This document shows, piece by piece, positions 1 to 12,100 of a stretch of DNA of 64,000 bases. How positions within the stretch are numbered: position 1 is the stretch's first letter; each line of letters begins with the position of its first letter. The stretch lies in NCBI GenBank assembly GCA_027563935.2, contig CM050449.1, positions 13,530,501 through 13,594,500 of the forward strand, read 5' to 3'. The translations under genes were made by a program, and so were the position numbers. The notes beneath the pieces are model-generated. The model saw only the letters and a list, made by a program, of their open reading frames with translations, searched no databases and had not been told where the DNA came from. This DNA comes from Costus lasius. Taxonomy: Eukaryota; Streptophyta; Magnoliopsida; Zingiberales; Costaceae.

Positions 1-176
1 TTGTTTTAAGAACTTACATAATTCTGTCAGAAACATGGGCAATTCTTATTAACGTCAATGAGTATTGCAAAGAAAAAAAAAACCTTCAGGCAACCAACAA
101 ATGAAGCATCACCAACAAGAAAGAGTTAAGAAACGGACACAGAAAAAACACCTCAATTTGTTTAAAGTTTCCATAC

Positions 177-3100
177 TTGTATAACTTGGAATTGTCAGAC
201 GGCAATATGTCAAGGCTTCTTTCCAATCTTTTAGTTCCATGAAAATCTGTAAAGAAACAGAAAGAAAAATACTTGCATACATTCAACATACAACCGATCA
301 AAATATAAAAAAAAAGGAGATTGATATTTACATCCCTAAAAGTAGAGAAAATAAAAGGTACTGTGATTATTTGAATCCTATATCATCCCAAATTCAAGCC
401 ATAAATTGTGCTAGAATAATTTTTGATCAAACTTAAAACATTTTAAAGTGCTAGTAAGAAATATACTTTTATTTCATAAACTCTAATATTCAACCCAAAA
501 TGAAAAGAAAAAGAAAAGGGCTCTAAAGTTATTAACCACCAAAAACAATGAGGTGATATGAATAGTCAAATATTAAAAGAATATTATATCATAAAATTTA
601 TAATAAAATGACAATTCCAAGATCTCTCTGCAACTTTTGAATTATTTATGTGTGTGTTTGCGTACGTGGGTGGGGTGGTTGGGGACACCTTCAATTCATG
701 ATACTTCAAAAGCTGACAAAGTTGTAAGAATAATGCAGATTGTTATTCTACAGCCCATGGGAACCTGGAAATAAACAACGTTGTATCAAGTATCACCAGG
801 AAAATACTTCACCTTCAGTAGTGTTTCATAGGTTCGCAACAAGCTGAGAGAATATTGATGGCAGAGTTTACGTTGTAGCTGCTCAACAGTCTTGTACATA
901 TTGCTTGCTTCAGAAAAATCTAGGTCTTGTCAAGGTTCAAGACGTTAATAATACCCCAAAGGTCTAAACATCCCATTACAACTTGCTGTCCTCGTAATTA
1001 TTGCCCAGAATATATAGGATACATATCGATTTTAAAAAAAATAATAAAGCAGATCAATAAAGAAATCACTTGCGAGACAACCAGAGGGCAAAAAGTTGAT
1101 GACACCTCTCCGGTGACGTGTCTATATCATTGGCAATCTTTTGTACAGTACATATATTAAAAATATTGAATTCAGGATTAAAAAAAGCAGATCAACAAAC
1201 ATCCAAGTTGTGGATACAACCAGAGGACAAAAACGTTGATGCCTTTCCAGTGATCAATGTGATTTCACTAGCTATACTTTGTATCTCTTGCTGGTCCCTG
1301 GAAAGACCACAGCGTTGGCATGTGAAAGACTGTTTTCCTGTATATAACCAAGACAATGAGACAGATATCCAAACAATTGAATGTATATAAAATTGGCATC
1401 AATTGTCATAATTGCTTTAGCAAGCAGCAGTTGCTTGGCTTACCTGAATCAAGAATTAGGAAACCATCACATGTATAATTCTTACAACTGTAACCCTCCA
1501 TAGTAGCAGTGTCCTCTAGCTCCTCATATGAGTTCTTAACAAAATAGCATCAAAGTTATGTAAACACCAAGTAAGCTTCATGGAGAGTTGATTCATCAAA
1601 TCCAAAACTTAAGCAAAGGCCAGTATGAAATTTTGATAAATACAAGCAAAGTACCTTGCTGCAACGAGCGCATGTGCAAGTAAAGAAATATTGCTTGAGA
1701 TATTTTTGCCTTGTCTCAGTAGTTGCAGCAGTTTCTATGTAACTTATCAAGACCTGTAAAGACACTTACTGGATTTGACAACCAAAAAAGGAAAATAGAT
1801 ATATATGTCATGCTTCATGGACTACAGTCTGGCAGTGTATATGGATATTTGAAAGTGCATTTTTTTTTAAAAAAAATGTTTTTCAAAGCTCAAAACGAGT
1901 GGATAGGTACCTCAGTTCCTTTAGCTATTGGCTCAATAGCACGCACAAAAGCTGTGCGATTTTCAAACACCAAAACCGAATTGGGAACACAACTGGAATC
2001 TCAGAGGGTCTCATGACAGAAGATTAGTCGATTCAAACTCAGAAACAAATCATTCAAAAGCCTTGTAGAAAGAATAGAATACTTTGTGTTAAATACTAAC
2101 CTGTGGTTAATGAGGGAAATTACAGGATATAATCCTGTTCCCAGGGGTCTAAGTTCAGCATCACATATTGTATGAGCATTGCATGAGAGCTGTGTCATGC
2201 CCATTAGATCACTAACAAAATATTTTGAAAGAAAAGTACCTCATACAGCTAATATGAATGGTGAATGCTATATGTGATACATAACACACAGATAATAGAT
2301 AAGAAAGAAAGCACTGAGTAGCGAGAATTGAGAAAGGACAGAAGCTAGAACATGCGTGCACATGCAACAAGAGCTGGCAATGCTCTCTTTAATCAGTCAC
2401 TAGATTTCTACCATTTAACAAATAATAAGCAAATAGTCTAGCACTATAATTTTGACGGTAGTATGCAAACAAAAAGTTGTTAGATGAGTACAAAGCGCAT
2501 ATGCAATATGCAAGTATGCAGGTTATATGCGAATGCATGTGCAAGCCTTATTGAATTTATTTAAATTAAATATACTCATTAAAATATACTTTAGAGAGAT
2601 ACTAAAAATTTAATCAATATAACCATTCAAAAGAAAAAAAAAACATTTACAAATGCCACGCAATATACACCAAAATGCAAAAAAGATATAAATGCCAAGA
2701 AATTGAGAAAAATGTCATTCTCATTAAACCTATTTTTAGATTATTATTATTTCTAATGTATCCTTATTATAAATACCATTGAAATCCTTGTAATCATCAC
2801 ACAAAAACTTCTAGAACCTAAAATCTCATCACAAAAAGAGGAAGTGGTTGTTCATCTATATCATGGGCATGCATAGCAAGTGATTTGAACTATTGGATAA
2901 TCAGCATTACATGCCGTATGCGGTCCACATTTTTCCTTAATTGGACTACACTAGTGGATCTACCACATATCTGCACCACATATTAAATATGCAAACCCTG
3001 AAGATCACTGCATATGTATGCGGCAACATGAACTGCTTTATAAAATACTGAAGATAATGTACCAACACCAGAGACTTTGTAAAAGCTTTATCAGGAAAGA

Positions 3101-6100
3101 AGATGAAAAGAACTTTGGTGAAGACATGATAGTTTATCTTATTGAAGTAGATTGAGAAAGAGGAACATGGTATTTGATCCATGGAATTGCAAATTTTTGA
3201 TTATTAACAATGATAGTATAGAAAATATTCATAAATGGAAAAGCATTGTTGAAAGTTAACACAAGACATTCCAAAAATTTTGAAATCATGACTAGCCCGT
3301 GTATTTCAGAATGCACCGTAAAGGGGTTTCAACCTCAAAACACCTCATGGGAAAAGGACTAATGTGGTCTTGTAAATTAATTATGTTCTGGGGTGGCTTT
3401 GTGGTAGTTAACTTAGTAGGCAAGTAGTTTGGTAGTGGGTGGTTAAATTAGTGTTAGTAGCAAGGTTTAAATCAGTTCAGGCCTAGACGTATTGATCCAT
3501 TACCGGATCGGTAAGTATTGATCCATTGTCGGACCGGTACATATTGGCCCATTGTCGGACCGGTACATACTGATGATCCATTGTCAGATAAGCATATAAG
3601 CATATGGCACCAATGGTACTAGTTAGTTTTAATTATAACATATTTATATTATATACATATATAATCATTACCGACCATGGTTGGTGTTAGTATTTATGCC
3701 CTAGGACCTCAAGATGGTCCATTGGGATGTGTATCACATCTAGTTGATAGATGAGTTATCCTGGCATTGTCGTTGTTAGAGGTGGTCATGGGCCGGGCCC
3801 TGGCCCGCCTCGGCCCTACTCCTGGCGGGCCGTGCCTGGCACAGCCCAATTGTAACCGTGCCGTACCCGGCACGGCACGACAGAAAAATACTTGGGTCCG
3901 GCACGGCCCGCGGCACGTTTAGGCGTGCCGGCCCAGGCACGGTTCAACTTCTGGCCGGGCCCGGATCCAGCACACGGGCCAGAATCGGCACGCAGGCTGA
4001 AACTGGCCGGCAGGCTATGGTCGGCCCAGCGGGCCGTGTGCGGCCCGAATGTGGCCCACATGCCGAATTTGACCCATGGGCCGACTTTGGCCCGCTTCAT
4101 TAAAATAAATTTTAAAAATAAATAAAATATTAATAAAATAAGAAATTGAGAATTATGTATTTTGCATAATTTTTTTAAAAAAATATTTAATTATTATTTT
4201 ATTAATTATTTTATTTTAAAAATATATAATTTTAATTTTAATATATTTTATTAAATTAATATTTATTTATTTATTAACAATACTAACAACATATGACTAA
4301 AGTTAAAACCAACTCGATTAAATTTCATATTAATAAATTATACATTTAAGCTTAAATCAATTGCCGACATAATGGGCATACACAATTGACCCATAGCCAA
4401 CTACACAAGCAGCTACTATGGAAGATATGCGAGCATTGTGTTAAGCATACTTGCGCTCCGTGCTCCATCTTCTCTATGCATATTGCACACTTCATGTTTT
4501 CAGCTCTACCTCCTTCTTCAATAATAAAAAACTCAAGTGACTCTTGTGCTTGGTTTGTTTCGATATATTGCTCCGGCTCATCGTTGATATTATCACTATC
4601 CTCCTCACTATCACTTATTTCAAAGTCCTCAACCTCTATCTCAATCTCAACCCCAGAAGGGGAAGGAGAAGCCAAAAATTCTTGTCTTGCATGATCAGAT
4701 AAGTGGATAAAGTGTTCTTCAAACCTGAATACATCAATTCGTATAATTTGACTAACACGTTCGATAATACTTAAAATAGTGATTCTCCATTGATCAGCAT
4801 TGAAGAAATTTAAGGTAGATGTAAGGAAGATTGAACGTTGAGAATTTGGCATAATGATAATTATCTTCACTCTTCTATTATATGTCATTTTTCTCTATGT
4901 CTTGTGCTCGTGCTCACCACGTGATAATTATATTATAAAAGTAAATTAATTTAATACTTACTTGATCTTCTCCACGTCTAGTCACGTGGTGAGCACGAGG
5001 CATAGAGAAAAATGACTAGTCTAGACCGAGAGAGCATTGAATTCTTGATGGCTAGAAAGAAGCTTAAGTTTGAGTTCAATTAAGAAACTAATTGTAACTC
5101 AAGACTTAGAAAAGAGATTAAGAGAGTATTAAGAGAGAATGAGAAATTATTCCAAAGCTAGTTGGAAACTTGTGTGAAGAAATGAGAGCGTTGGGGGGTC
5201 AATTTATAGTGATGAATTGGGTGTATAATTACATATTTATACCCTATTTTTAATTATTAAAATGGGCTAAAATGGTAATTTTATACCATAAAGACAATTA
5301 TATCCCTAACTTTTAAAATTTTTATAACTGTTATGAGGGCATTTAGGTAAAAATGAACGTTCATTCACGTGTCGTGCCGTGCCTGGCCCGGCCCCGCGTC
5401 CGTGCTGTGCCTGGCTCGGCCCGCGTGTCGTGCCGTGCCTGGCCCGGCACGCCTGCGGGCCATGCCCGGCCCGGCCCACGGGCCACGAACCCTCAGCCCA
5501 GCCTGACCCGAGCTGGGCCACGGGCCGCCCGCGGCCCGTTGACCAAGTCAACGGGTAGTGCTGTGCCCGGCACGGCACGTTGGCCACCTCTAGCCGTTGT
5601 TATGCAAGTTTGTACATCTGCACGTATGTACATTTGCATATATAATGTCCCTAAGAGATAGATTTTATCTAGTCTTTGTGTTTATCCTGGTCGAGAATCA
5701 TAGTGGATATGGGATAGCTATGATTCACTTGAGACTGACATATGCGCTGGTTGAGCACGGGTTGCTAACGCAGACATATGGGTATATCAAGGGAGATATA
5801 CTGGATCGACCCGCCGTGAGGATTCATCTCGGTGTCACGAGATGAATATCACAGTGACAGAGTTGCGCTTGTCCTAAACTTGAGGGCATTGGTATCTCTA
5901 TATAGTGATTGATGTACTTTGATGCAACCTAACGCTTCGTCGTAAAAGGAGAGTCATAACGGTTGTCCTTGGGTATGTCGCAAGCCGTATGAGGGATTCA
6001 ATGTGCCAATAGCGGCTTTGCCCCTTCCTTGCAGGGAAGCTTGATTGCCCATGACGCCCCTATATAGATGACTGAAAGTGTATGGCCATACCCAGGTGAG

Positions 6101-9100
6101 AACCTGATTTAGTCATGCCATATTATTGGGATTAACAAGTGTGACACCCTTGCCCAATCTGGACATCAGTTGGCAAAAGGACAAAGCTGCACTTGTACTT
6201 TGTCGCAGTTTAGGGGATGTCGATGATGACACCATTCTGATGACTTGGGTAGCAATGATGTACTGTTATGTGTCACTCATTGCTTGTGATGATTTAGTCA
6301 TCACTGCCAACGTCTGAAGAACCTATAGGGTTGCACACCTAGACGTCATAGATTCTGTATTGATCGTTTAGCCTCTGATCGAATCATTGTGTGATTCGGA
6401 TCATTTTGGGGAACTGATGCATTGAGACTTTTTCAGAGGAGATGATATTTTATTTTAGTTCATGTTTGACCATTAGTTGACTCTAGTGGACCACGTTTGA
6501 CCTCTATTGACCTGTGTTGTCAAAATGAGTCAAACAAGGGTCTTGGTGCAAGTTTGAACTTGGCACTTTAGTCACATGAATAAAATAAAATCATTAATTG
6601 ACAAAAGAATTTTTCTCTTGGCTAATTAATAGGCTTGGGCGCAATTTACAATTAATAGCGTCTACGGGGATTCGAACCCGTGATGTTGATCTGGTTAATT
6701 GTGAATAGGCGCCTATATGCATTATCACACATGGGAAAAATCTCCAAGGCTGATCTGGCTCTGCTATTATAAATAGAGAGGCCTGCCTGGGAGATTTTTG
6801 CACCAGACTCTTCTCTTGTCTCTTATTGTCGCCTCCCTTCTACTGCTTGGCGTGAGGGTTTTCGAGGTGATAACAATAAAAGGATTTTGCATCAAGGGTT
6901 GGGACAAGTGGTAGTGCTACCCACTCCTTGTCGCCAACGCTCCCTCTTCTCCTTGGCATTGGCGCAAGTTGAGAAGATCAAGAGGCGTGGATCTCCTCTC
7001 CTGAAGCTAACACGTGCGTGGAGCGGATGAATCTCGAGACAGTCTGTGTGTGCACGATTGTAGAGGACGGACTCCTGTGCGTCTTCATCATCGGTTGCTC
7101 CTGGAATTGCTCGATAAGGTATTATTCTTCACATCCTTCAGTTTTCTCTCGTAATGGATTCTGGTGTTTCTAGAATTCTGTTTCGGACCTCCGCTTCCGC
7201 TGTGTTTAAAGTTGTTCTGAGGTCCGGGGATTCCCAATAGTTGGTTGGTACTAAGGATGGCAATTTAACCCAACTTAGTCTGGTACTCGATTAGCTAAAT
7301 GGAATGAGTTTAGCTTTCACAAGTCAAGTTTTAATTAAGTTCGGATTTATACATGCACTATTCAATACTCAATATCGGACTTTAAAATAAATAAAAAAAT
7401 ATAGTTTTATTATTAAAAATATAAAATAATCACTAAGTATATTTATTATTTTTATTTATAAAATTATAATTTATAGAATAATTAAAAATAAAAAATAAAA
7501 AACTAAAATTTTTTATTTAATCAGGTACCCATTTAAATATCCCAAGTTGGGTTCAAGTTATGTATGAGGGTCCCTGACTTGATTTCGAATATCGAGTAAA
7601 AAATCGGATATATAACCCTATCACCATCTCTAATTGGTACTACTGGAGTGACCAATTTTGTAAACCTTGATTAGTACTTAGTAGTACTATACAGAGATGC
7701 AAATTAAGGCATATTAAAAGAATCCAATAATAGGGTCCTTCTCTCTCTCTCTCTCCTCTTCTTTATAATTGGTACATCTCTCTCATACTCCTTTACTCTC
7801 CCAAGTCTTGTTGTCAATAACCACATTTCAAGATCAATAACCACACACCCTTCTTAAATTTTTGTTGTCACCTCATTATTGCCCCTTTTCTGAACCATCT
7901 AATCACTTTGCTTCCCCACATTGTGTGGAACTCATAGCATTATGCATTTGTGCTTGTCTCTGTACCATCCTGCACCCTTTCCATCTTTTTTTTCCCAATA
8001 TGAGTCATCTGTCACCAGCTGACAACCTAGATATTCACTCATGTTTACAGACTTGAGAGTTTGTCATTCTCAAGACGTCCAATTTAATAACTTTAATGGT
8101 TCCACAATTGCTGGCCAGTCTGCAGAACACTAGCAAAGCTGGTTATTGCAGGAAGTTGATTCTACACTTGTGAATCGTTCAATTTATGAGGCTTCAGCGA
8201 TTGAAATGTTATACACATCTTGCCCTACCACCACACCCGCAGCTGCTTGCATGTTCCTCAACAAATGGATTCCTCCTAGTTCCACAGTCCACAGTTTTGC
8301 AGAAGGAAAGTCCCACCGCCTTTCACTACAACTCCTTCACATGATCTTTGCAGCTCTTAAATATGGGGGTCTCACAAGTTGCTAATCGTACGCTCATTGT
8401 TAGTCACCTCGAGCACATCCCACATTGATGCTCCACTCAAGAGAGTCAGGAAGTTGTGTGTAGACACCCACAAATAGGGTTATCCGTAGTCACACGTACG
8501 TGTGATTGAATGAGAAGGTAAAAAACAAAAACAAAAAAAAAGAAAAAAAAAACAACAAAGAAGATATATAAATTGAGAAGTACGAAAAATTTAATAGCGT
8601 ACAATTTATTCAATTAGGCATCAAATTTCATAGTTTTGGAACTCATCATAATCAAGTTTTTTTTTGACAGAAGAGAATGATATGGTTCAATTAATTAGTT
8701 ATATTTGGGGAGGTTAGATGATAGCTAACTTGATAGGCAAATATAAGCATCTCAAAGTCCCCTAACTAGTGGAAAAGATTAATATCTAGATAGATTTCCG
8801 TGCACAATTTTCACATATCAACAAACTATGTTCAACCATATTCAAGAATTAATTACGTGGGTCATACACTCACATGCCAATGAACTTACAAACATAATAA
8901 AACTTGAGTATTTGTGTGGAAGAGAGGGAGAGGAAAATGAGAGATCTATGTACAAACTTTCCTCATTGTCTCCATCTTTACTCATTGGTACCTCACTTCA
9001 AGCCCATCACCAACAATCTCTTGGCCCATGATACCATTGGGTCAACATCAGCGTCATTCATATTCTTTTTCCAAGATGAACTCACGTTTTCAAATCCCAT

Positions 9101-12100
9101 TCAATCTTGCTGCCTAAGAATTTTTTTTTTCACCAACTCCTCCAACTCTAGTACTCCCACCTGGCAACGCTTGATTACTTGTGTACTACCTCCTCACTCT
9201 TACATACACAAACAAATAAGATTTCTTCTATATACAACAAGCACATTCTTTCAGCTTGAACTTACATAATAAACTCAAGGTTGCATCAAGTTTGTAACTT
9301 CAAATTTACTAGATTGTGCTGAGAAATATAGGAGGTGGAAAACACAACAAGATCTAATATAGCATCATACTACTATACTAACATCATCAAGTCTTTAATT
9401 ATGATTTCATATTTACCACCATAATATCCTACTTTGTTATGTATATATACCACCAAAAATGTCGTTATCATATTATGCATTTCCACTTCCATTATCATTA
9501 TGATCTAGTCATTTAGCCTCTACATTAGAGGTCTCATATATTAGTTATGTATAAAATGCAATATTCTATTTCTTTCAATTTAACTAAAACATATTACATT
9601 ATAATCCAGCCTCTATGTAAAAGGCAGCATATAACAATTTTATATGTAATATAATTCTACTTTTAAGCTCAACTAAAATTATTGCATATTGCATATGTAT
9701 CCCCTAATGTCTAATTTTCTAGCTTTACCTTGGAAAAATTATGTGTAGCCTCCTTTACATCAATATCCAGTGAAGGGGAATACCAGCTTGACAAGGTTAG
9801 CCATCTGTGCATAAAGGACAAGTTGTTCTTCATTGATCTCAGAGATATCTTGGTTCAATACACTTCATTAATCAAACAGTTATTGAAAAGGATCTGATAT
9901 GACAAAAAGGCTTGATCATTGGATGGTGAATAAAAAGCAGGATACGGGACTCCAATGTCGCCATCAAATTATAATTATCCATTGCAGTAGTTGGAATCAC
10001 CTAATCCAAAGAAAAGATAACTAAATAAGCGTATCTAACCATGGCATTAATCTGATCCATACATCGTCAATTACAATACATACCCATCTTCACTTATAAG
10101 GATAATAAAGACGATAAAAACTATGAAAAAGTAAGAAAGAAATAAATAACTTTCCAGAAAATATGATACAGAAAAGTACAATGTTTCATAATATCAAAAA
10201 GTGGTTGTGAACTACTATCATGGCTAGGTCTTGCACAAATGAATGCTTGGGTTGAAAATTCAAGAAGTCAAATACAAGTTGTTAAACAATACCAGGAGCA
10301 TCGATGTACAAGTTAATAACGTTCAACATAGGAAGAGAAAAACGTTGGCAATAATAAGATAGCATTCATTTTCTGTCATAATAATTCTTCATTCTGCAAA
10401 GTAAAAGGTGGCTATTTATTGTAAGAGCATCACCGTTGGCGAAAGATTCTCTGTTTAGACATGGAAAAGAATGCCTATATTGAGAGTTACCATTATTCAA
10501 AAGAGTGTATCAGATAATGATTACAGAACCCTCAAAGATATTAGTAGTTCCCTAGCAAATATTACAAATAAAATACTATGCAAGATAGGTTGGAGAAGAT
10601 TATGAAGGGGGAGGGGGGTGGGGGGGGGGGGGGGGGGGGGGGGGGGGGTGGAGATGGAGAAGATATGCTGAAAGGGAGAAGAGTGGGGAAAGAGAACATA
10701 CTAAAATTGAAACAATTCAATAATCAATCATAATTACTCAATTATCATATAGAAGCCCTATACATACCCCAAATAAATATAAACCACATAAATAAAATAT
10801 ATCTCCAACACATAACCTAATTAACTTATTCACTAATATTTTCATCAAGTAAACTCCACTAACAAACTAATATAACTGAAATTACAACGCATCATTTTCT
10901 TCCACCAAAAAAACTCAATTCTAATGAGTTAAGAGATCCCCACATCGTTGATCTTTTATGCATATTTTCTAATTTTTCTCAAAATTTTCATTTTTAAAAA
11001 AAAATTGGCTATTGTCTCCTTTTTTACATTTTTCCCATTTTTATATTTGTTGTTTGATGTGTATTGCTGCTCTATTTTTGATTCGTCCTTGTCATTTCTT
11101 GTTTGTAACATTGTTGCTTCTCTTTTTCATTAACGAGATCACATGGTCATGTGAGGCCATGCTTCCTCTATTTATGCACCCATAATCTATGTGATTAGTG
11201 ATGGGAGATGATATAGCGACAAATATTGGTCAAGGACAAACAACAAACATCAACTAGTCAATTGTCCTTAGTTGTTGAAAACAAAGTCCTGGGTTCAAAG
11301 CCTTGTCTTCGTTACTTATGTCACAAAAAAACTTCAGGTTCCGTTGCTCTTGTGTTGACAACAGTGACATTGGCGGATCACTGGAGGTAGATGTAGATGC
11401 CAATACTTGAGGCAAAGTGTTCTAGAGGAGATGGTTGATGAAGATGATAACGCATGCCTTCGGTGGATTTAGCAAGTGAAATGGTGTTATGAGCTTTGAG
11501 ATGGTTGTATCGAGGATCGCTTCAAGTAGATTGGTTATATTCTTTGCTTTCTTACAGGAATGTGTAGTTGTTAGACAATAAACATATAAATCAGCTCTGT
11601 GAAACAGTTTGCCTTACACAAATAATAGTAGGGCCCATGCTAGGTGGTATGGTAGTTATTGCTTTCTGAAATGTAACATATTGTACAGGAATCAAGCAAC
11701 AAAAGTGATTCATTTTATCATGTCAAAAGACACATAGAAGTAAGAAACAAAACGGAAAATGTCAGAAAAAAAATAGTTGATGCAACTTACCTGCTCGCCT
11801 TGCAGTTGTCTACGCACTATTAATCTAGTCATTAAACGTAGAGTAGGTGTAAGCATCTTCTTTCTGCCCTCACTTAGGTTAGCGAGAAATTTACATTCCA
11901 GTTGATGTAACTTCCACTCTGACTTCTGATAATGCAATCACAGACCAAACACAAGATTAGAACAACCACAGCATGATTATGGTAAAAGGCATCAAATTTA
12001 ATGTTTGGCATAATCATTATTGACGTTTCAGATTAATATAAAGAATCACTTCCTATTGTATGATTACCATTTTAACGTCCAAGCAGCAGATGAAGGTTGT

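Larger units (their letters stand above)
3777..5592. mobile_element. Non-autonomous hAT-type transposon carrying a RING-H2 gene
   Basis: The terminal inverted repeats are TAGAGGTGGTCA on the left and, read inward on the other strand, TAGAGGTGGCCA on the right. Both match the usual hAT terminus. The flanks carry an 8-bp target duplication, GTCGTTGT at 3769-3776 and GCCGTTGT at 5593-5600, with one mismatch. About 320 bp inside the left end and 250 bp inside the right end are very GC-rich and full of short GGCCCGGC and GTGCCGTGCC motifs, in sharp contrast to the AT-rich centre; such subterminal repeats are typical transposase-binding regions. No transposase is visible. The only credible gene inside is a RING-H2 frame at 4352-4888. 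Confidence 0.82.
2190..9728 (-). other. Intron 5 of the ASHR1-like gene, enlarged by transposons
   Basis: The intron runs from the donor after exon 5 (AAG/GTAAAG) to the acceptor before exon 6 (ACAG/CTCTCATGC). It is about 7.5 kb, whereas most other introns of this gene are 0.1-1.8 kb. It holds a minisatellite near 3.5 kb, a hAT element (3777-5592), an LTR-like stretch (5601-7251) and a hAT MITE (7252-7632). From about 7.7 to 9.7 kb it is AT-rich, with short unconvincing reading frames and no recognisable gene. Confidence 0.75.

Noticed and set aside
3816..4103. Overlapping 80-94 codon frames on both strands in GC-rich sequence
   Set aside because: They are made of subterminal hAT repeats (GGCCCGGC motifs) and have the low-complexity Gly/Arg/Pro composition expected from them.
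4884..5016. MicroRNA precursor
   Set aside because: The arms are near-identical inverted sequence with a long loop inside a transposon; there is no evidence for a specific mature miRNA. Kept only as a hairpin.
6655..6700. tRNA gene on the minus strand (GGGTTCGAATCCC resembles a B box)
   Set aside because: Only the T-arm region fits; no acceptor stem, D arm or anticodon arm could be paired upstream. It may be a tRNA-derived fragment in a repeat.
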